A stretch of DNA of 5,595 nt from an uncultured Roseiflexaceae bacterium (GTDB lineage: Bacteria; Chloroflexota; Chloroflexia; Chloroflexales; Roseiflexaceae), in the NCBI GenBank assembly GCA_937974195.1, contig CALJIC010000165.1, forward strand, positions 1-5,595, given 5' to 3'. Below the pieces are notes generated by a model. It made no database searches. It saw nothing but the letters and a program-made list of their open reading frames with translations, and was not told the DNA's origin. The first letter of the stretch is position 1. The number at the start of each line of letters is the position of its first letter. A program made the translations under genes and the position numbers. This document shows positions 1-5,015 of the stretch, piece after piece.

Positions 1-1
1 G

Positions 2-499
2 CGCCGCGCGCGCGGCGCCCCGATACCGCCGTTCAGCGCCTCGCCCCGCGATGCGCTCGCGCTAGCCGCCGTGTTCCTGCTCGCCGCGCTCGCCGAGGAG
101 GCCGGCTGGACCGGCTACGCCCTCGACCCACTGATCGCCCGCTGGGGGCCGCGCCGCGCCGGCCTGCTCCTGGGGATGATCTGGGCCGCCTGGCACCTCA
201 TCCCCTATCGGCAGGCCGGCCGGGCACGAGGCTGGATCGCCTGGCAGTGCCTCAAGACCGTCGCCAGTCGCGTGCTGATGGTCTGGCTCTACACGCGCAC
301 GAACAGGAGCGTCGTGACCTCGGTTCTGTTTCACGCGAGCGACAACCTGAGCACGTTCCTCTTCCCGCAGTTCGGGTCGCACTACGACCCAAAGCTGACG
401 GCCCTGGCACTGATCGGGATCGCCGCCGCACTGGATGCACCACACGCGATCTTCGATATCTACGCAGCGAGTTCCCAGATATCCTGGTCGGGATCATAG
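2..499 (+). CDS. CPBP-family intramembrane metalloprotease, 5' partial, C-terminus possibly replaced
   Basis: The reading frame is open from the window edge, so the start lies upstream and about 165 residues are visible. Three motifs of the CPBP (CAAX protease and bacteriocin-processing, Abi) family appear in order. A hydrophobic helix runs into EEAGWTGYAL, the EExxxR motif with Thr in place of Arg. Next comes WAAWHLIPY, which supplies the second-motif His, and then HASDNLS, the third motif with His and Asn. Known members are multi-pass membrane proteins that use a glutamate/histidine metal site; substrates vary and cannot be told here. After the hydrophobic stretch ending IGIAAAL (about 433) the sequence turns polar and stops at 499. 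It overlaps the convergent nuclease gene by 40 bases. I infer that the natural C-terminal helix was cut and replaced at the edge of the lower-GC cassette. Family call is firm; truncation is inference. Confidence 0.85.
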   Translation, partial: RRARGAPIPPFSASPRDALALAAVFLLAALAEEAGWTGYALDPLIARWGPRRAGLLLGMIWAAWHLIPYRQAGRARGWIAWQCLKTVASRVLMVWLYTRTNRSVVTSVLFHASDNLSTFLFPQFGSHYDPKLTALALIGIAAALDAPHAIFDIYAASSQISWSGS

Positions 500-1638
500 G
501 TCTTGGACGAACTGCCTCCAAGCGTGTGAGGCGCGAGGATTCCCGCGTGTTTTAGCACGCTCTTGTACTGCATGAAGGTGGTCGAGCGGAAGTGCCGTGC
601 CTCCACCTTATGCCAGAGGATACGCCCGTCGTCACCTGTGATGGTGGACACCGCTTCTGGATGGAAGAAGATGGCCGGTGTCAAAGCCCTATCCCGCTCG
701 GCGCTCAGCAGCACGAGGGCGCGCATCGATAGCGGAGCGCCTGCTGCCTGAAGAGTGGTGATCAGGAGCTGGGCAACAGGATCGCGGCTCATCAATAGGC
801 GGAGCACGGCGCCGACTTGGGGGTTCAGCGCGGCCAGAGTCTTTCCACGCTTGCCCGTCACAAGCTGCAGGTGAAGCTGCGCAAGCTGCGATGCGGTCGG
901 AAGGAGAGTTGCAACAGTCCGACCGGTGAAGGTGAGACGCGCCCTATCTGCCTGGAGTTCCACCAAGCCGAGCTTGGCGGCCCCGCGTAGGGCGCCGCCG
1001 AGCGAGGCATCGCTCTGCGGCAGCACCTGATAGTAGGCCCGCGCCATTGGCGCTAACTCGCGTAACGGTGCCCATGCGTCGTCACGCTCCTGTTCCCATA
1101 CCCACAACACCGGCACCATCGCCAAATAATGCGTGGGCAAATTGAAGTAGAACGGGCTGATCAGCGCCACGTTGACCGCAAACTGGCGACGAATCCGCTC
1201 AGCATGGCGCAGTTGGGGCAGGTGGGCCGGCGGAAGCTCCAGAACCTCTACCTGACGAGGAAATACGGCGATCACGCCGATCGAGTGCTGTCGGGCGAGG
1301 GTCAGCAACTCCTGGGGCGGCCGCCCGGCGCAGGCCAGAAGCACGATGTGAAAGCCGCGCCGATACAACTCGGCTTGGGCGATGCCGCGCAGAAAGTCCT
1401 TGCTCCCCTTCGCTTCGATCGCGACAAGAGACTCACCGTCGGCGAGGCGACCAACAAGGTCGGGATGCACGGCAAACCCGTCGAACGCTAGGGTGAAGCG
1501 CTGAAAGGGGCCCAGATCGGCGGCACCAAGGAGAGTTGGGTGCGCATCGGTGAAGAGCGGCTCGAGCACCGCTGTTCCCGACAAGCCATGCTCTTTCAGG
1601 AAGCGGCGAGTGGCACGAATGACCTCTATCTCCTGCAC
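460..1638 (-). CDS. PD-(D/E)XK nuclease-like protein with C-terminal winged-helix regions
   Basis: This 392-residue protein starts at GTG 1638, chosen because AGGAGG lies 9 bases upstream. The frame stays open to 1869, but that extension reads through the upstream gene's coding sequence and gives a Ser/Arg/His-rich peptide with no protein character. Residues 50-105 show a classic nuclease core: DGFAVHPDLVG with Asp60, then LVAIEAKG with Glu75 and Lys77, then a helix GIAQAELYRRG with Gln88, then a hydrophobic strand HIVLLAC. This fits the D...(D/E)-x-K metal site of restriction-endonuclease-like folds. Residues about 195-245 (LGGALRGAAKLGLVEL, then LTFTGRTVA) and about 350-390 (YKSVLKHAGIL) resemble winged-helix DNA-binding segments. 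It is the second gene of a two-gene operon with no methyltransferase nearby. Cleavage of DNA is inferred from the fold; specificity is unknown. It could equally serve in repair or in a defence system. Confidence 0.82.
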   Translation of the reverse strand: MQEIEVIRATRRFLKEHGLSGTAVLEPLFTDAHPTLLGAADLGPFQRFTLAFDGFAVHPDLVGRLADGESLVAIEAKGSKDFLRGIAQAELYRRGFHIVLLACAGRPPQELLTLARQHSIGVIAVFPRQVEVLELPPAHLPQLRHAERIRRQFAVNVALISPFYFNLPTHYLAMVPVLWVWEQERDDAWAPLRELAPMARAYYQVLPQSDASLGGALRGAAKLGLVELQADRARLTFTGRTVATLLPTASQLAQLHLQLVTGKRGKTLAALNPQVGAVLRLLMSRDPVAQLLITTLQAAGAPLSMRALVLLSAERDRALTPAIFFHPEAVSTITGDDGRILWHKVEARHFRSTTFMQYKSVLKHAGILAPHTLGGSSSKTYDPDQDIWELAA

Positions 1639-1647
1639 GGCGGTGCG

Positions 1648-1653
1648 CCTCCT
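1648..1653 (-). promoter_or_regulatory. Shine-Dalgarno AGGAGG for the downstream nuclease gene
   Basis: The minus strand reads AGGAGG here with a 9-base spacer before GTG 1638. The TAG stop of the upstream gene (1652-1654) lies partly within this site, so ribosomes finishing the first gene end on the second gene's binding site. This supports translational coupling and decides the start of the downstream gene. Confidence 0.85.
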
Positions 1654-2587
1654 AGTGGAACCATGGTGGTGGCAACAGCAGGATTGGGCCGCGCTGATGC
1701 ACGGTAATAATGTCCGCGTTAGACGCGAGCCATTGCTCGAAGGCCGGCTGAAGCGCTGGCAAGGCAGCGAGCGGCTGTTCGACGAAGGCCAGATGGCGGG
1801 TGAGATGGACACGCGCGCGATGTCCGTCAAAGCGCGGCTCACGACCATCGAGGCTGAGGTAACGGTCAATCGTCATCGCCGCCCCAGGTGTTGGCGCCAA
1901 CACATCGACATAGGCACAGAACTTCGCTGGGGCGAATAACTGCCTCCGAGGATCGGCCACAAAGTAGGTGATGGTGCGCTTTCCCCATCGCTTGCGAACG
2001 CCAGGTTCAGCGAGCTCGCCCTGCCAGCGTCGCAAGTTGAGAAACACCTCCAAGATGTCACCGGCAAAATGAATGCGCCCGGTAGCATCGGTGAGCAGCG
2101 GCTCGGTCACCACAAACACCCGATCGAGCTCGTCGGTGACGGGAGGCGCTTCGATCAACAATCGGTGAAGCGGCGTATCGTTCAGCCGCTTGATCTCGGA
2201 AGGTGAGAGATGCGGGAACAGCGTCGTCTGGAAAGCCGCCATTCCGATGCGTCGCAAGAGTACGACGGTCGCGGCGGACAAATTGCGCCGCCCGCGACTA
2301 ACATGGGGGCTCACCATCGATAGAAAGCTGTCGTTTGGGGGTTGGCGCTGGAAGAGGTGGGCCGTAGCAAACTTAGTGTGATTGGCAACAGGGTCGGCCC
2401 GACTGATTTCGAACTCGACCCAAATACGCCGGCCATCCGTGTGGGTCAGCAGCAGATCGGCTTTAGGCCGGTAACCAAGCACCTCGGCCAGATCATCAGC
2501 GAGCAAGGCGACTTCAGCGGTAACCGACCAGCTCGGTGGGCAGGCTGCGGCAAACGCGCGTTGAAGATAGCTCGGAAGTGTTCCCAT
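1652..2587 (-). CDS. PD-(D/E)XK-like protein with E-x-E motif, first gene of nuclease operon
   Basis: This 311-residue protein starts at the first ATG after an in-frame TAG (2591-2593), so no longer start is possible. The N-terminal third looks like a nuclease fold: a helix with Glu25, strand PKADLLL with Asp44, then strand RIWVEFEIS with Glu58 and Glu60, followed by RADPVANHTKF. The second acidic residue stands where Lys is usual. E-x-E sites are known in working enzymes such as BamHI, so activity is possible but unproven. The middle (residues about 175-232) has GDILEVFLNLRRW and FAPAKFCAYVDV, and the C-terminus has DGREPRFDGHRARVHLTRHL; I do not recognise these domains and suspect target recognition. 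No membrane segments or signal peptide are seen. The gene overlaps the ribosome site of its partner, pointing to a two-subunit or paired function. It could also be a non-catalytic partner. Coding status is firm, function is not. Confidence 0.78.
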   Translation of the reverse strand: MGTLPSYLQRAFAAACPPSWSVTAEVALLADDLAEVLGYRPKADLLLTHTDGRRIWVEFEISRADPVANHTKFATAHLFQRQPPNDSFLSMVSPHVSRGRRNLSAATVVLLRRIGMAAFQTTLFPHLSPSEIKRLNDTPLHRLLIEAPPVTDELDRVFVVTEPLLTDATGRIHFAGDILEVFLNLRRWQGELAEPGVRKRWGKRTITYFVADPRRQLFAPAKFCAYVDVLAPTPGAAMTIDRYLSLDGREPRFDGHRARVHLTRHLAFVEQPLAALPALQPAFEQWLASNADIITVHQRGPILLLPPPWFH

Positions 2588-2593
2588 ACACTA

Positions 2594-2605
2594 AATAGTA
2601 GCATA
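2594..2605 (-). promoter_or_regulatory. possible -10 element, near-leaderless start of nuclease operon
   Basis: On the minus strand TATGCT (2605-2600) and the overlapping TACTAT lie only 12 to 18 bases before the ATG at 2587. No purine-rich ribosome site is seen between them and no good -35 box is visible. If either hexamer is a real -10, transcription would begin within a few bases of the start codon. Confidence 0.3.
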
Positions 2606-2641
2606 GCGAGCACACTCGGTCGCCTTGGCCGTCGTGGCGAC

Positions 2642-2667
2642 GCGGGCCCCTGTTCGGCGGGGCCCGC
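2642..2667. terminator. GC-rich hairpin, likely terminator of the lipoprotein gene
   Basis: Arms GCGGGCCCC (2642-2650) and GGGGCCCGC (2659-2667) pair perfectly over 9 bases with an 8-base loop. The hairpin begins about 18 bases past the lipoprotein gene's TGA on the minus strand. No T-tract follows on either strand, so it is not a classic intrinsic terminator, though hairpins without T-tracts are plausible in GC-rich genomes. Before the nuclease cassette arrived it may have served both the convergent CPBP and lipoprotein genes. Confidence 0.55.
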
Positions 2668-2685
2668 CATCGGCCACGGCGCCCC

Positions 2686-3873
2686 TCACTGGGCGGCCAC
2701 CGGGACGAGCACGGCGTCGGCGGGGGCCACCGTCAGCAGCGTGGCGCTGACCCAGCCGACCACGTCGCGCTGGTTGACGATGCGGTACCAGCCGGCGTCG
2801 CCGGTCTTCGCCAGCAGGCGCACCGGCTCGTGGGCGTGCACCTGGTCCAGCACATCGCCCTGGAGATTCGGCTGCGCCCGCACGTTGCCCCCGTTGAAGA
2901 CCATCGCCAGCGGCACCATGGTGCCGGGCGCGACCGGCTCGACGGGCGCCGCGATGGCGATCGGGCTGCCCACGTCGGTCAGGTCCATGGTCGTCTGCAG
3001 GGTGCCGGAGACAAGCGGGGCGTTCGGGTTCGTCACCTCCACCGTGGCCAGCACGCGCCGCAGCGCCCCGTCCCCGCAGACCCAGACCAGCGCCTCGGAC
3101 TCGCCAAAGACGTATCCCTGCGCCTCCATGCGGGGCACGACGGGCGTCGCCTCCGCGGCTATCGCCTCGGGGGTTGTCGGCCGGCCGAAGCTGTCCATCA
3201 TGCCGAGCGCGACCTCGAGGCCGCCGCGGTAGCGCGCGCAGCGCTGCCCGTCGAGCGTGTCCTCGCCGTCGGCGGAGAGCTGGGCGAGGTCGATGCGCTC
3301 GGTGAGCAGGGCCGCCAGCCGGGCCGCCGTGAATGGCGGCGTAGTGGCCGAGGGCGGCTGGCTCCCCAGGGTGTACCAGACGGCTGCGCGGCGCCGGAGA
3401 TGGGCAGCGGCCCCCGGGCGTAGGTGATCCCATCGACGGTGATGACGGCCAGCGTCTCGGGCTGCCCCTCCGGCACGCTGTCGGGCGGCATCGTGAAGCG
3501 GAAGGAGACGTTGTTCCCGTCGAAGGACGCGGTGTAGTCCAGCAGCGGGGCGCCGTCTGGGAGCAGGACCCCGTAGGTGAAGGCGACGCGGTAGCTGCTG
3601 AGCTCGGCCACGCGGTCGAACGCGGCCTGGAGCTCGGCGGCGGCGACAGGGGGCGTGGGCGAGGGCTCGGCGGTGACCGTAGCCGGCGCCGTCGCGGTCG
3701 CAGGCGGCGGGCTCGCGGTGGCCGTCGCGGGTGGTTGCTCGGCGGCGGGTGCAGCGGGGGGGCGGCTCCGGGCTCGGCTGGGCCGAGCGTCCGCACGCCG
3801 CGAGGAGCAGCGCCAGGGCGAGGGCAAACAGCGTAGAGCGGGGCGCGTGGTGAGGCGATGGGCGGCAGTTCAT
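2686..3873 (-). pseudogene. lipoprotein with LolA/LppX-like middle and C-terminal SH3 domain, two frameshifts
   Basis: The start ATG (3871-3873) follows AAGAGGA at a 4-base spacing. The N-terminus is a lipoprotein signal: positively charged, then a hydrophobic run ending LLAAC with the lipidated Cys27. The frame then breaks at a run of seven G (3756-3762); dropping one base restores a Pro/Ala/Thr-rich linker and a beta-rich domain (for example SYRVAFTYGVLLPDG and NNVSFRFTMPPDS). A second break at about 3372-3395 needs one added base and returns to the first frame at AVWYTLGSQPPS. The rest has DGQRCARYRG, as in LolA/LppX-like cell-envelope lipoproteins, and an SH3 domain (2720-2900) with GNVRAQPN, GWYRIVNQ and VVGWVSATLL. 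The repaired protein is 395 residues and complete end to end. It would sit on the outer face of the membrane, with a ligand not evident. Either sequencing error or recent decay explains the breaks; stop codons have not accumulated. Confidence 0.8.
2715..2760. repeat. 46-bp exact direct repeat, copy 1 (inside SH3 coding end)
   Basis: This stretch is identical to 4075-4120. With two mismatches the match widens to 2712-2766 against 4072-4126. Here it codes, on the minus strand, for VGWVSATLLTVAPAD at the end of the SH3 domain. Confidence 0.9.
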
Positions 3874-3931
3874 ACGATCCTCTTGTCTGAACTGGCTGAC
3901 GGTCGCGGCACCAGTGAGCCCGTGTCGCTGA

Positions 3932-3970
3932 CGCTCGCCCTGCCTCGGGCGAGCGCGGGGCGCCGGCCCC
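3932..3970 (-). other. two GC-rich hairpins in the lipoprotein leader
   Basis: Arms CGCTCGCCC (3932-3940) and GGGCGAGCG (3947-3955) pair over 9 bases with a 6-base loop. Next to it GGGGC (3957-3961) pairs with GCCCC (3966-3970). Both fall between the likely promoter and the lipoprotein start codon, so they would fold in the 5' leader of the transcript. A role in attenuation or RNA stability is possible but not shown. Confidence 0.5.
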
Positions 3971-3975
3971 AGTCT

Positions 3976-3981
3976 ATAATA
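3976..3981 (-). promoter_or_regulatory. likely -10 box of the lipoprotein gene
   Basis: The minus strand reads TATTAT about 100 bases before the start codon, an AT island in very GC-rich sequence. No recognisable -35 box is found at the usual distance. The opposite strand reads TATAAT one base off, so direction is set only by the location of the gene. Confidence 0.4.
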
Positions 3982-4020
3982 CCTTCGCGACCAGCCCCAC
4001 GCGTTTTTCGGGGGAGATCC

Positions 4021-4073
4021 CGATCGTTGTTTAGGGGTGCTAATTATTACTCGAGCGAAGCGACGCACGATCG
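4021..4073. repeat. inverted-repeat element, copy A, with 20-bp insertion
   Basis: The ends CGATCGT (4021-4027) and ACGATCG (4067-4073) form an inverted repeat. The element aligns with 5016-5048 at 31 of 33 positions if bases 4032-4051 are treated as an insertion. The shared parts are CGATCGTTGTT on the left and a 22-base segment on the right with GCGAAGCG and CGCACGATCG. A G-rich stretch precedes both copies. Confidence 0.7.
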
Positions 4074-4126
4074 ACGTCGGCGGGGGCCACCGTCAGCAGC
4101 GTGGCGCTGACCCAGCCGACTACGTC
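4040..4126 (-). pseudogene. 3' fragment of an SH3-domain gene
   Basis: Read on the minus strand the frame gives DVVGWVSATLLTVAPAD, identical at the protein level to the end of the neighbouring lipoprotein's SH3 domain. It then runs VDRASLRSSNN into a TAG at 4040-4042 through the inverted-repeat element. Upstream residues (LLYPQV) loosely resemble the SH3 strand before this point, but a stop (4154-4156) closes the frame soon after. No start, signal peptide or rest of the domain is present. It is a duplicated or recombined remnant, not a working gene. Confidence 0.65.
4075..4120. repeat. 46-bp exact direct repeat, copy 2 (intergenic)
   Basis: This stretch is identical to 2715-2760, in the same orientation and 1360 bases away. 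It directly abuts the inverted-repeat element ending at 4073. The perfect identity outside any intact gene implies a recent copying event or gene conversion. Confidence 0.9.
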
Positions 4127-4143
4127 AACCTGCGGATACAACA

Positions 4144-4189
4144 AGCGGGCGCGTTAGGAAGGGTGTCCTTCCCTCCCTATGCGCCCGCT
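4144..4189. terminator. compound hairpin downstream of the small helical gene
   Basis: Outer arms AGCGGGCGC (4144-4152) and GCGCCCGCT (4181-4189) pair over 9 bases. Inside them GGAAGG (4157-4162) pairs with CCTTCC (4167-4172) around GTGT. It lies about 87 bases past the stop of the minus-strand gene at 4276 and may end its transcript. No T-tract follows, so the terminator role is a guess from position. Confidence 0.45.
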
Positions 4190-4197
4190 GGCCGGCG

Positions 4198-4253
4198 CGG
4201 TCCCCTGCGAGCAACGATGGAGGGCAGCGCCGCGCTACGCCCGCCGGGGACCG
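4198..4253. other. long-range inverted repeat
   Basis: Arms CGGTCCCC (4198-4205) and GGGGACCG (4246-4253) are perfectly complementary over 8 bases with a 40-base loop rich in GC. It lies between the compound hairpin and the stop of the small helical gene, in the predicted 3' untranslated region. It may fold in the same transcript; no function is evident. Confidence 0.45.
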
Positions 4254-4275
4254 ACCCGTAGATGGAGCGAGCCGC

Positions 4276-4632
4276 TTACGTTGTGGGCGTCGCCGCGGAT
4301 CGTCGCTTGTACTCGGATTTGGGCTTGCGCCCGACGGCCTTGAGCAACGGCGAGTCGCTGCCGTACTGCGCGATGACCTCGTCCTTGCTACCAAGGAGCT
4401 GGTCGTGGTAGCGGTAGCTTTCCTCGATGATCTCGTCGCGGATCGAGGCAAGCTGCTGGCGGACAAGCCGCTCGTTCAACTCGAGCTGGGCGAGCCTCGC
4501 CTCAGTGTGCTGGATGGCCTCCAAACTGAAGGTGGCGTTGCGGGGGGCATAGTCGGTCAGGCTTTGGAGCGTCACCATCAGCGCGCGGTCGGCGGCAATG
4601 ACGCGAGCGGACAGGCGGGGCTTCTTCTTCAT
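4276..4632 (-). CDS. small helical protein of unknown function
   Basis: This 118-residue protein starts at ATG 4632, with AAGGAA on the minus strand 10 bases upstream, and ends in TAA. It opens with a lysine-rich MKKKPRLSARVIAADRA. Residues about 15-30 form one likely helix and about 36-82 a long charged helix (EARLAQLELNERLVRQQL, then IRDEIIEESYRYHDQLLG) with coiled-coil character. The end, KDEVIAQYGSDSPLLKAVGRKPKSEYKRR, resembles a tail I associate with uncharacterised small bacterial proteins that end in a basic VGxKxKSExKR pattern; I cannot name the family. No membrane segment, signal or metal site is visible. Composition is typical of a soluble protein and unlike the Arg/Ser-rich shadow frames, which supports coding. 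It is transcribed away from the palindromic array and the deoxyribosyltransferase gene. A nucleic-acid or complex-binding role is possible from the basic tail, but this is only a guess. Confidence 0.75.
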   Translation of the reverse strand: MKKKPRLSARVIAADRALMVTLQSLTDYAPRNATFSLEAIQHTEARLAQLELNERLVRQQLASIRDEIIEESYRYHDQLLGSKDEVIAQYGSDSPLLKAVGRKPKSEYKRRSAATPTT

Positions 4633-4698
4633 GCGAAAAGGGTTCCTTACCGGACTGCGGCGGCGCTGTGGTCCTCCGGGCAGCAGTGTAGGCCCTCA

Positions 4699-4728
4699 TC
4701 ATTACCAGATCGCCGGCGTTCTCTACAA
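4699..4728 (-). promoter_or_regulatory. possible promoter of the small helical gene
   Basis: The minus strand reads TTGTAG (4728-4723), an 18-base spacer, then TAATGA (4704-4699). Transcription would start near 4691, giving a leader of about 58 bases that includes the ribosome site. Matches to consensus are partial, so confidence is limited. Confidence 0.35.
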
Positions 4729-4846
4729 GAGCGTGCCGCATCAGCCGACAGCCGAACTCAGGTGCATAAAGATCCCTGGACTGGCATGCAAACGGCCTTG
4801 GTCGAGACTGCTTCACCGATCGATCATCGTACAAGGGGGAGGGAGG

Positions 4847-5008
4847 CTGAACATGGTTCAGAGGGTGCTGAACATGGTTCAGAGGGTGCTGAACATGGTT
4901 CAGAGGGTGCTGAACATGGTTCAGCGTTCGCTGAACATGGTTCAGAGGGTGCTGAACATGGTTCAGAGGGTGCTGATCATAGTTCAGCGTTCGCTGATCA
5001 TTGATCGA
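4847..5008. repeat. 21-bp tandem array of palindromes, seven full units plus a partial eighth
   Basis: Units begin at 4847, 4868, 4889, 4910, 4931, 4952, 4973 and 4994 (partial). Each of the first six has the core CTGAACATGGTTCAG, an inverted repeat with 6-base arms and a 3-base centre. A 6-base link follows: AGGGTG in units 1, 2, 3, 5 and 6, CGTTCG in units 4 and 7. Unit 7 and the partial unit 8 have drifted (CTGATCATAGTTCAG; CTGATCATTGATCGA). The array sits between divergent genes, and the 21-base period equals two turns of B-DNA. Frames through it are open on both strands only because 21 is a multiple of three and the unit lacks stops. An operator array, iterons or structured RNA are all possible. 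Confidence 0.9.
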
Positions 5009-5015
5009 GGGGGGT

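Noticed and set aside
1..18. Perfect 18-bp GC palindrome at the window edge
   Set aside because: It lies within the CPBP coding frame (Arg/Ala codons) and is all G and C, where such palindromes arise easily.
1639..1869. N-terminal extension of the E-x-K nuclease gene up to ATG 1869
   Set aside because: The extension overlaps the upstream gene in another frame and reads as Ser/Arg/Cys/His-rich noise. A perfect ribosome site before GTG 1638 explains the real start.
430..2640. Transposon carrying the nuclease genes
   Set aside because: No transposase, terminal inverted repeats or target duplication was found at the edges of the lower-GC segment.
2342..3232. Plus-strand open frame of 296 codons, and others opposite the nuclease and lipoprotein genes
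   Set aside because: These are antisense shadows of GC-rich coding sequence with Arg/Ala/Ser-rich content and no domain pattern or good start.
3756..3762. Programmed frameshifting at the seven-G run
   Set aside because: A second, opposite shift would also be required at a site with no slippery sequence, so error or decay is simpler.
2591..3796. Third minus-strand frame of 401 codons over the lipoprotein gene
   Set aside because: It is extremely Arg/Pro/Ala-rich, while the other two frames together give a coherent lipoprotein with signal, middle domain and SH3.
4847..5008. CRISPR array
   Set aside because: The period is 21 bases with a 6-base near-constant link and no unique spacers, and no cas genes are present.
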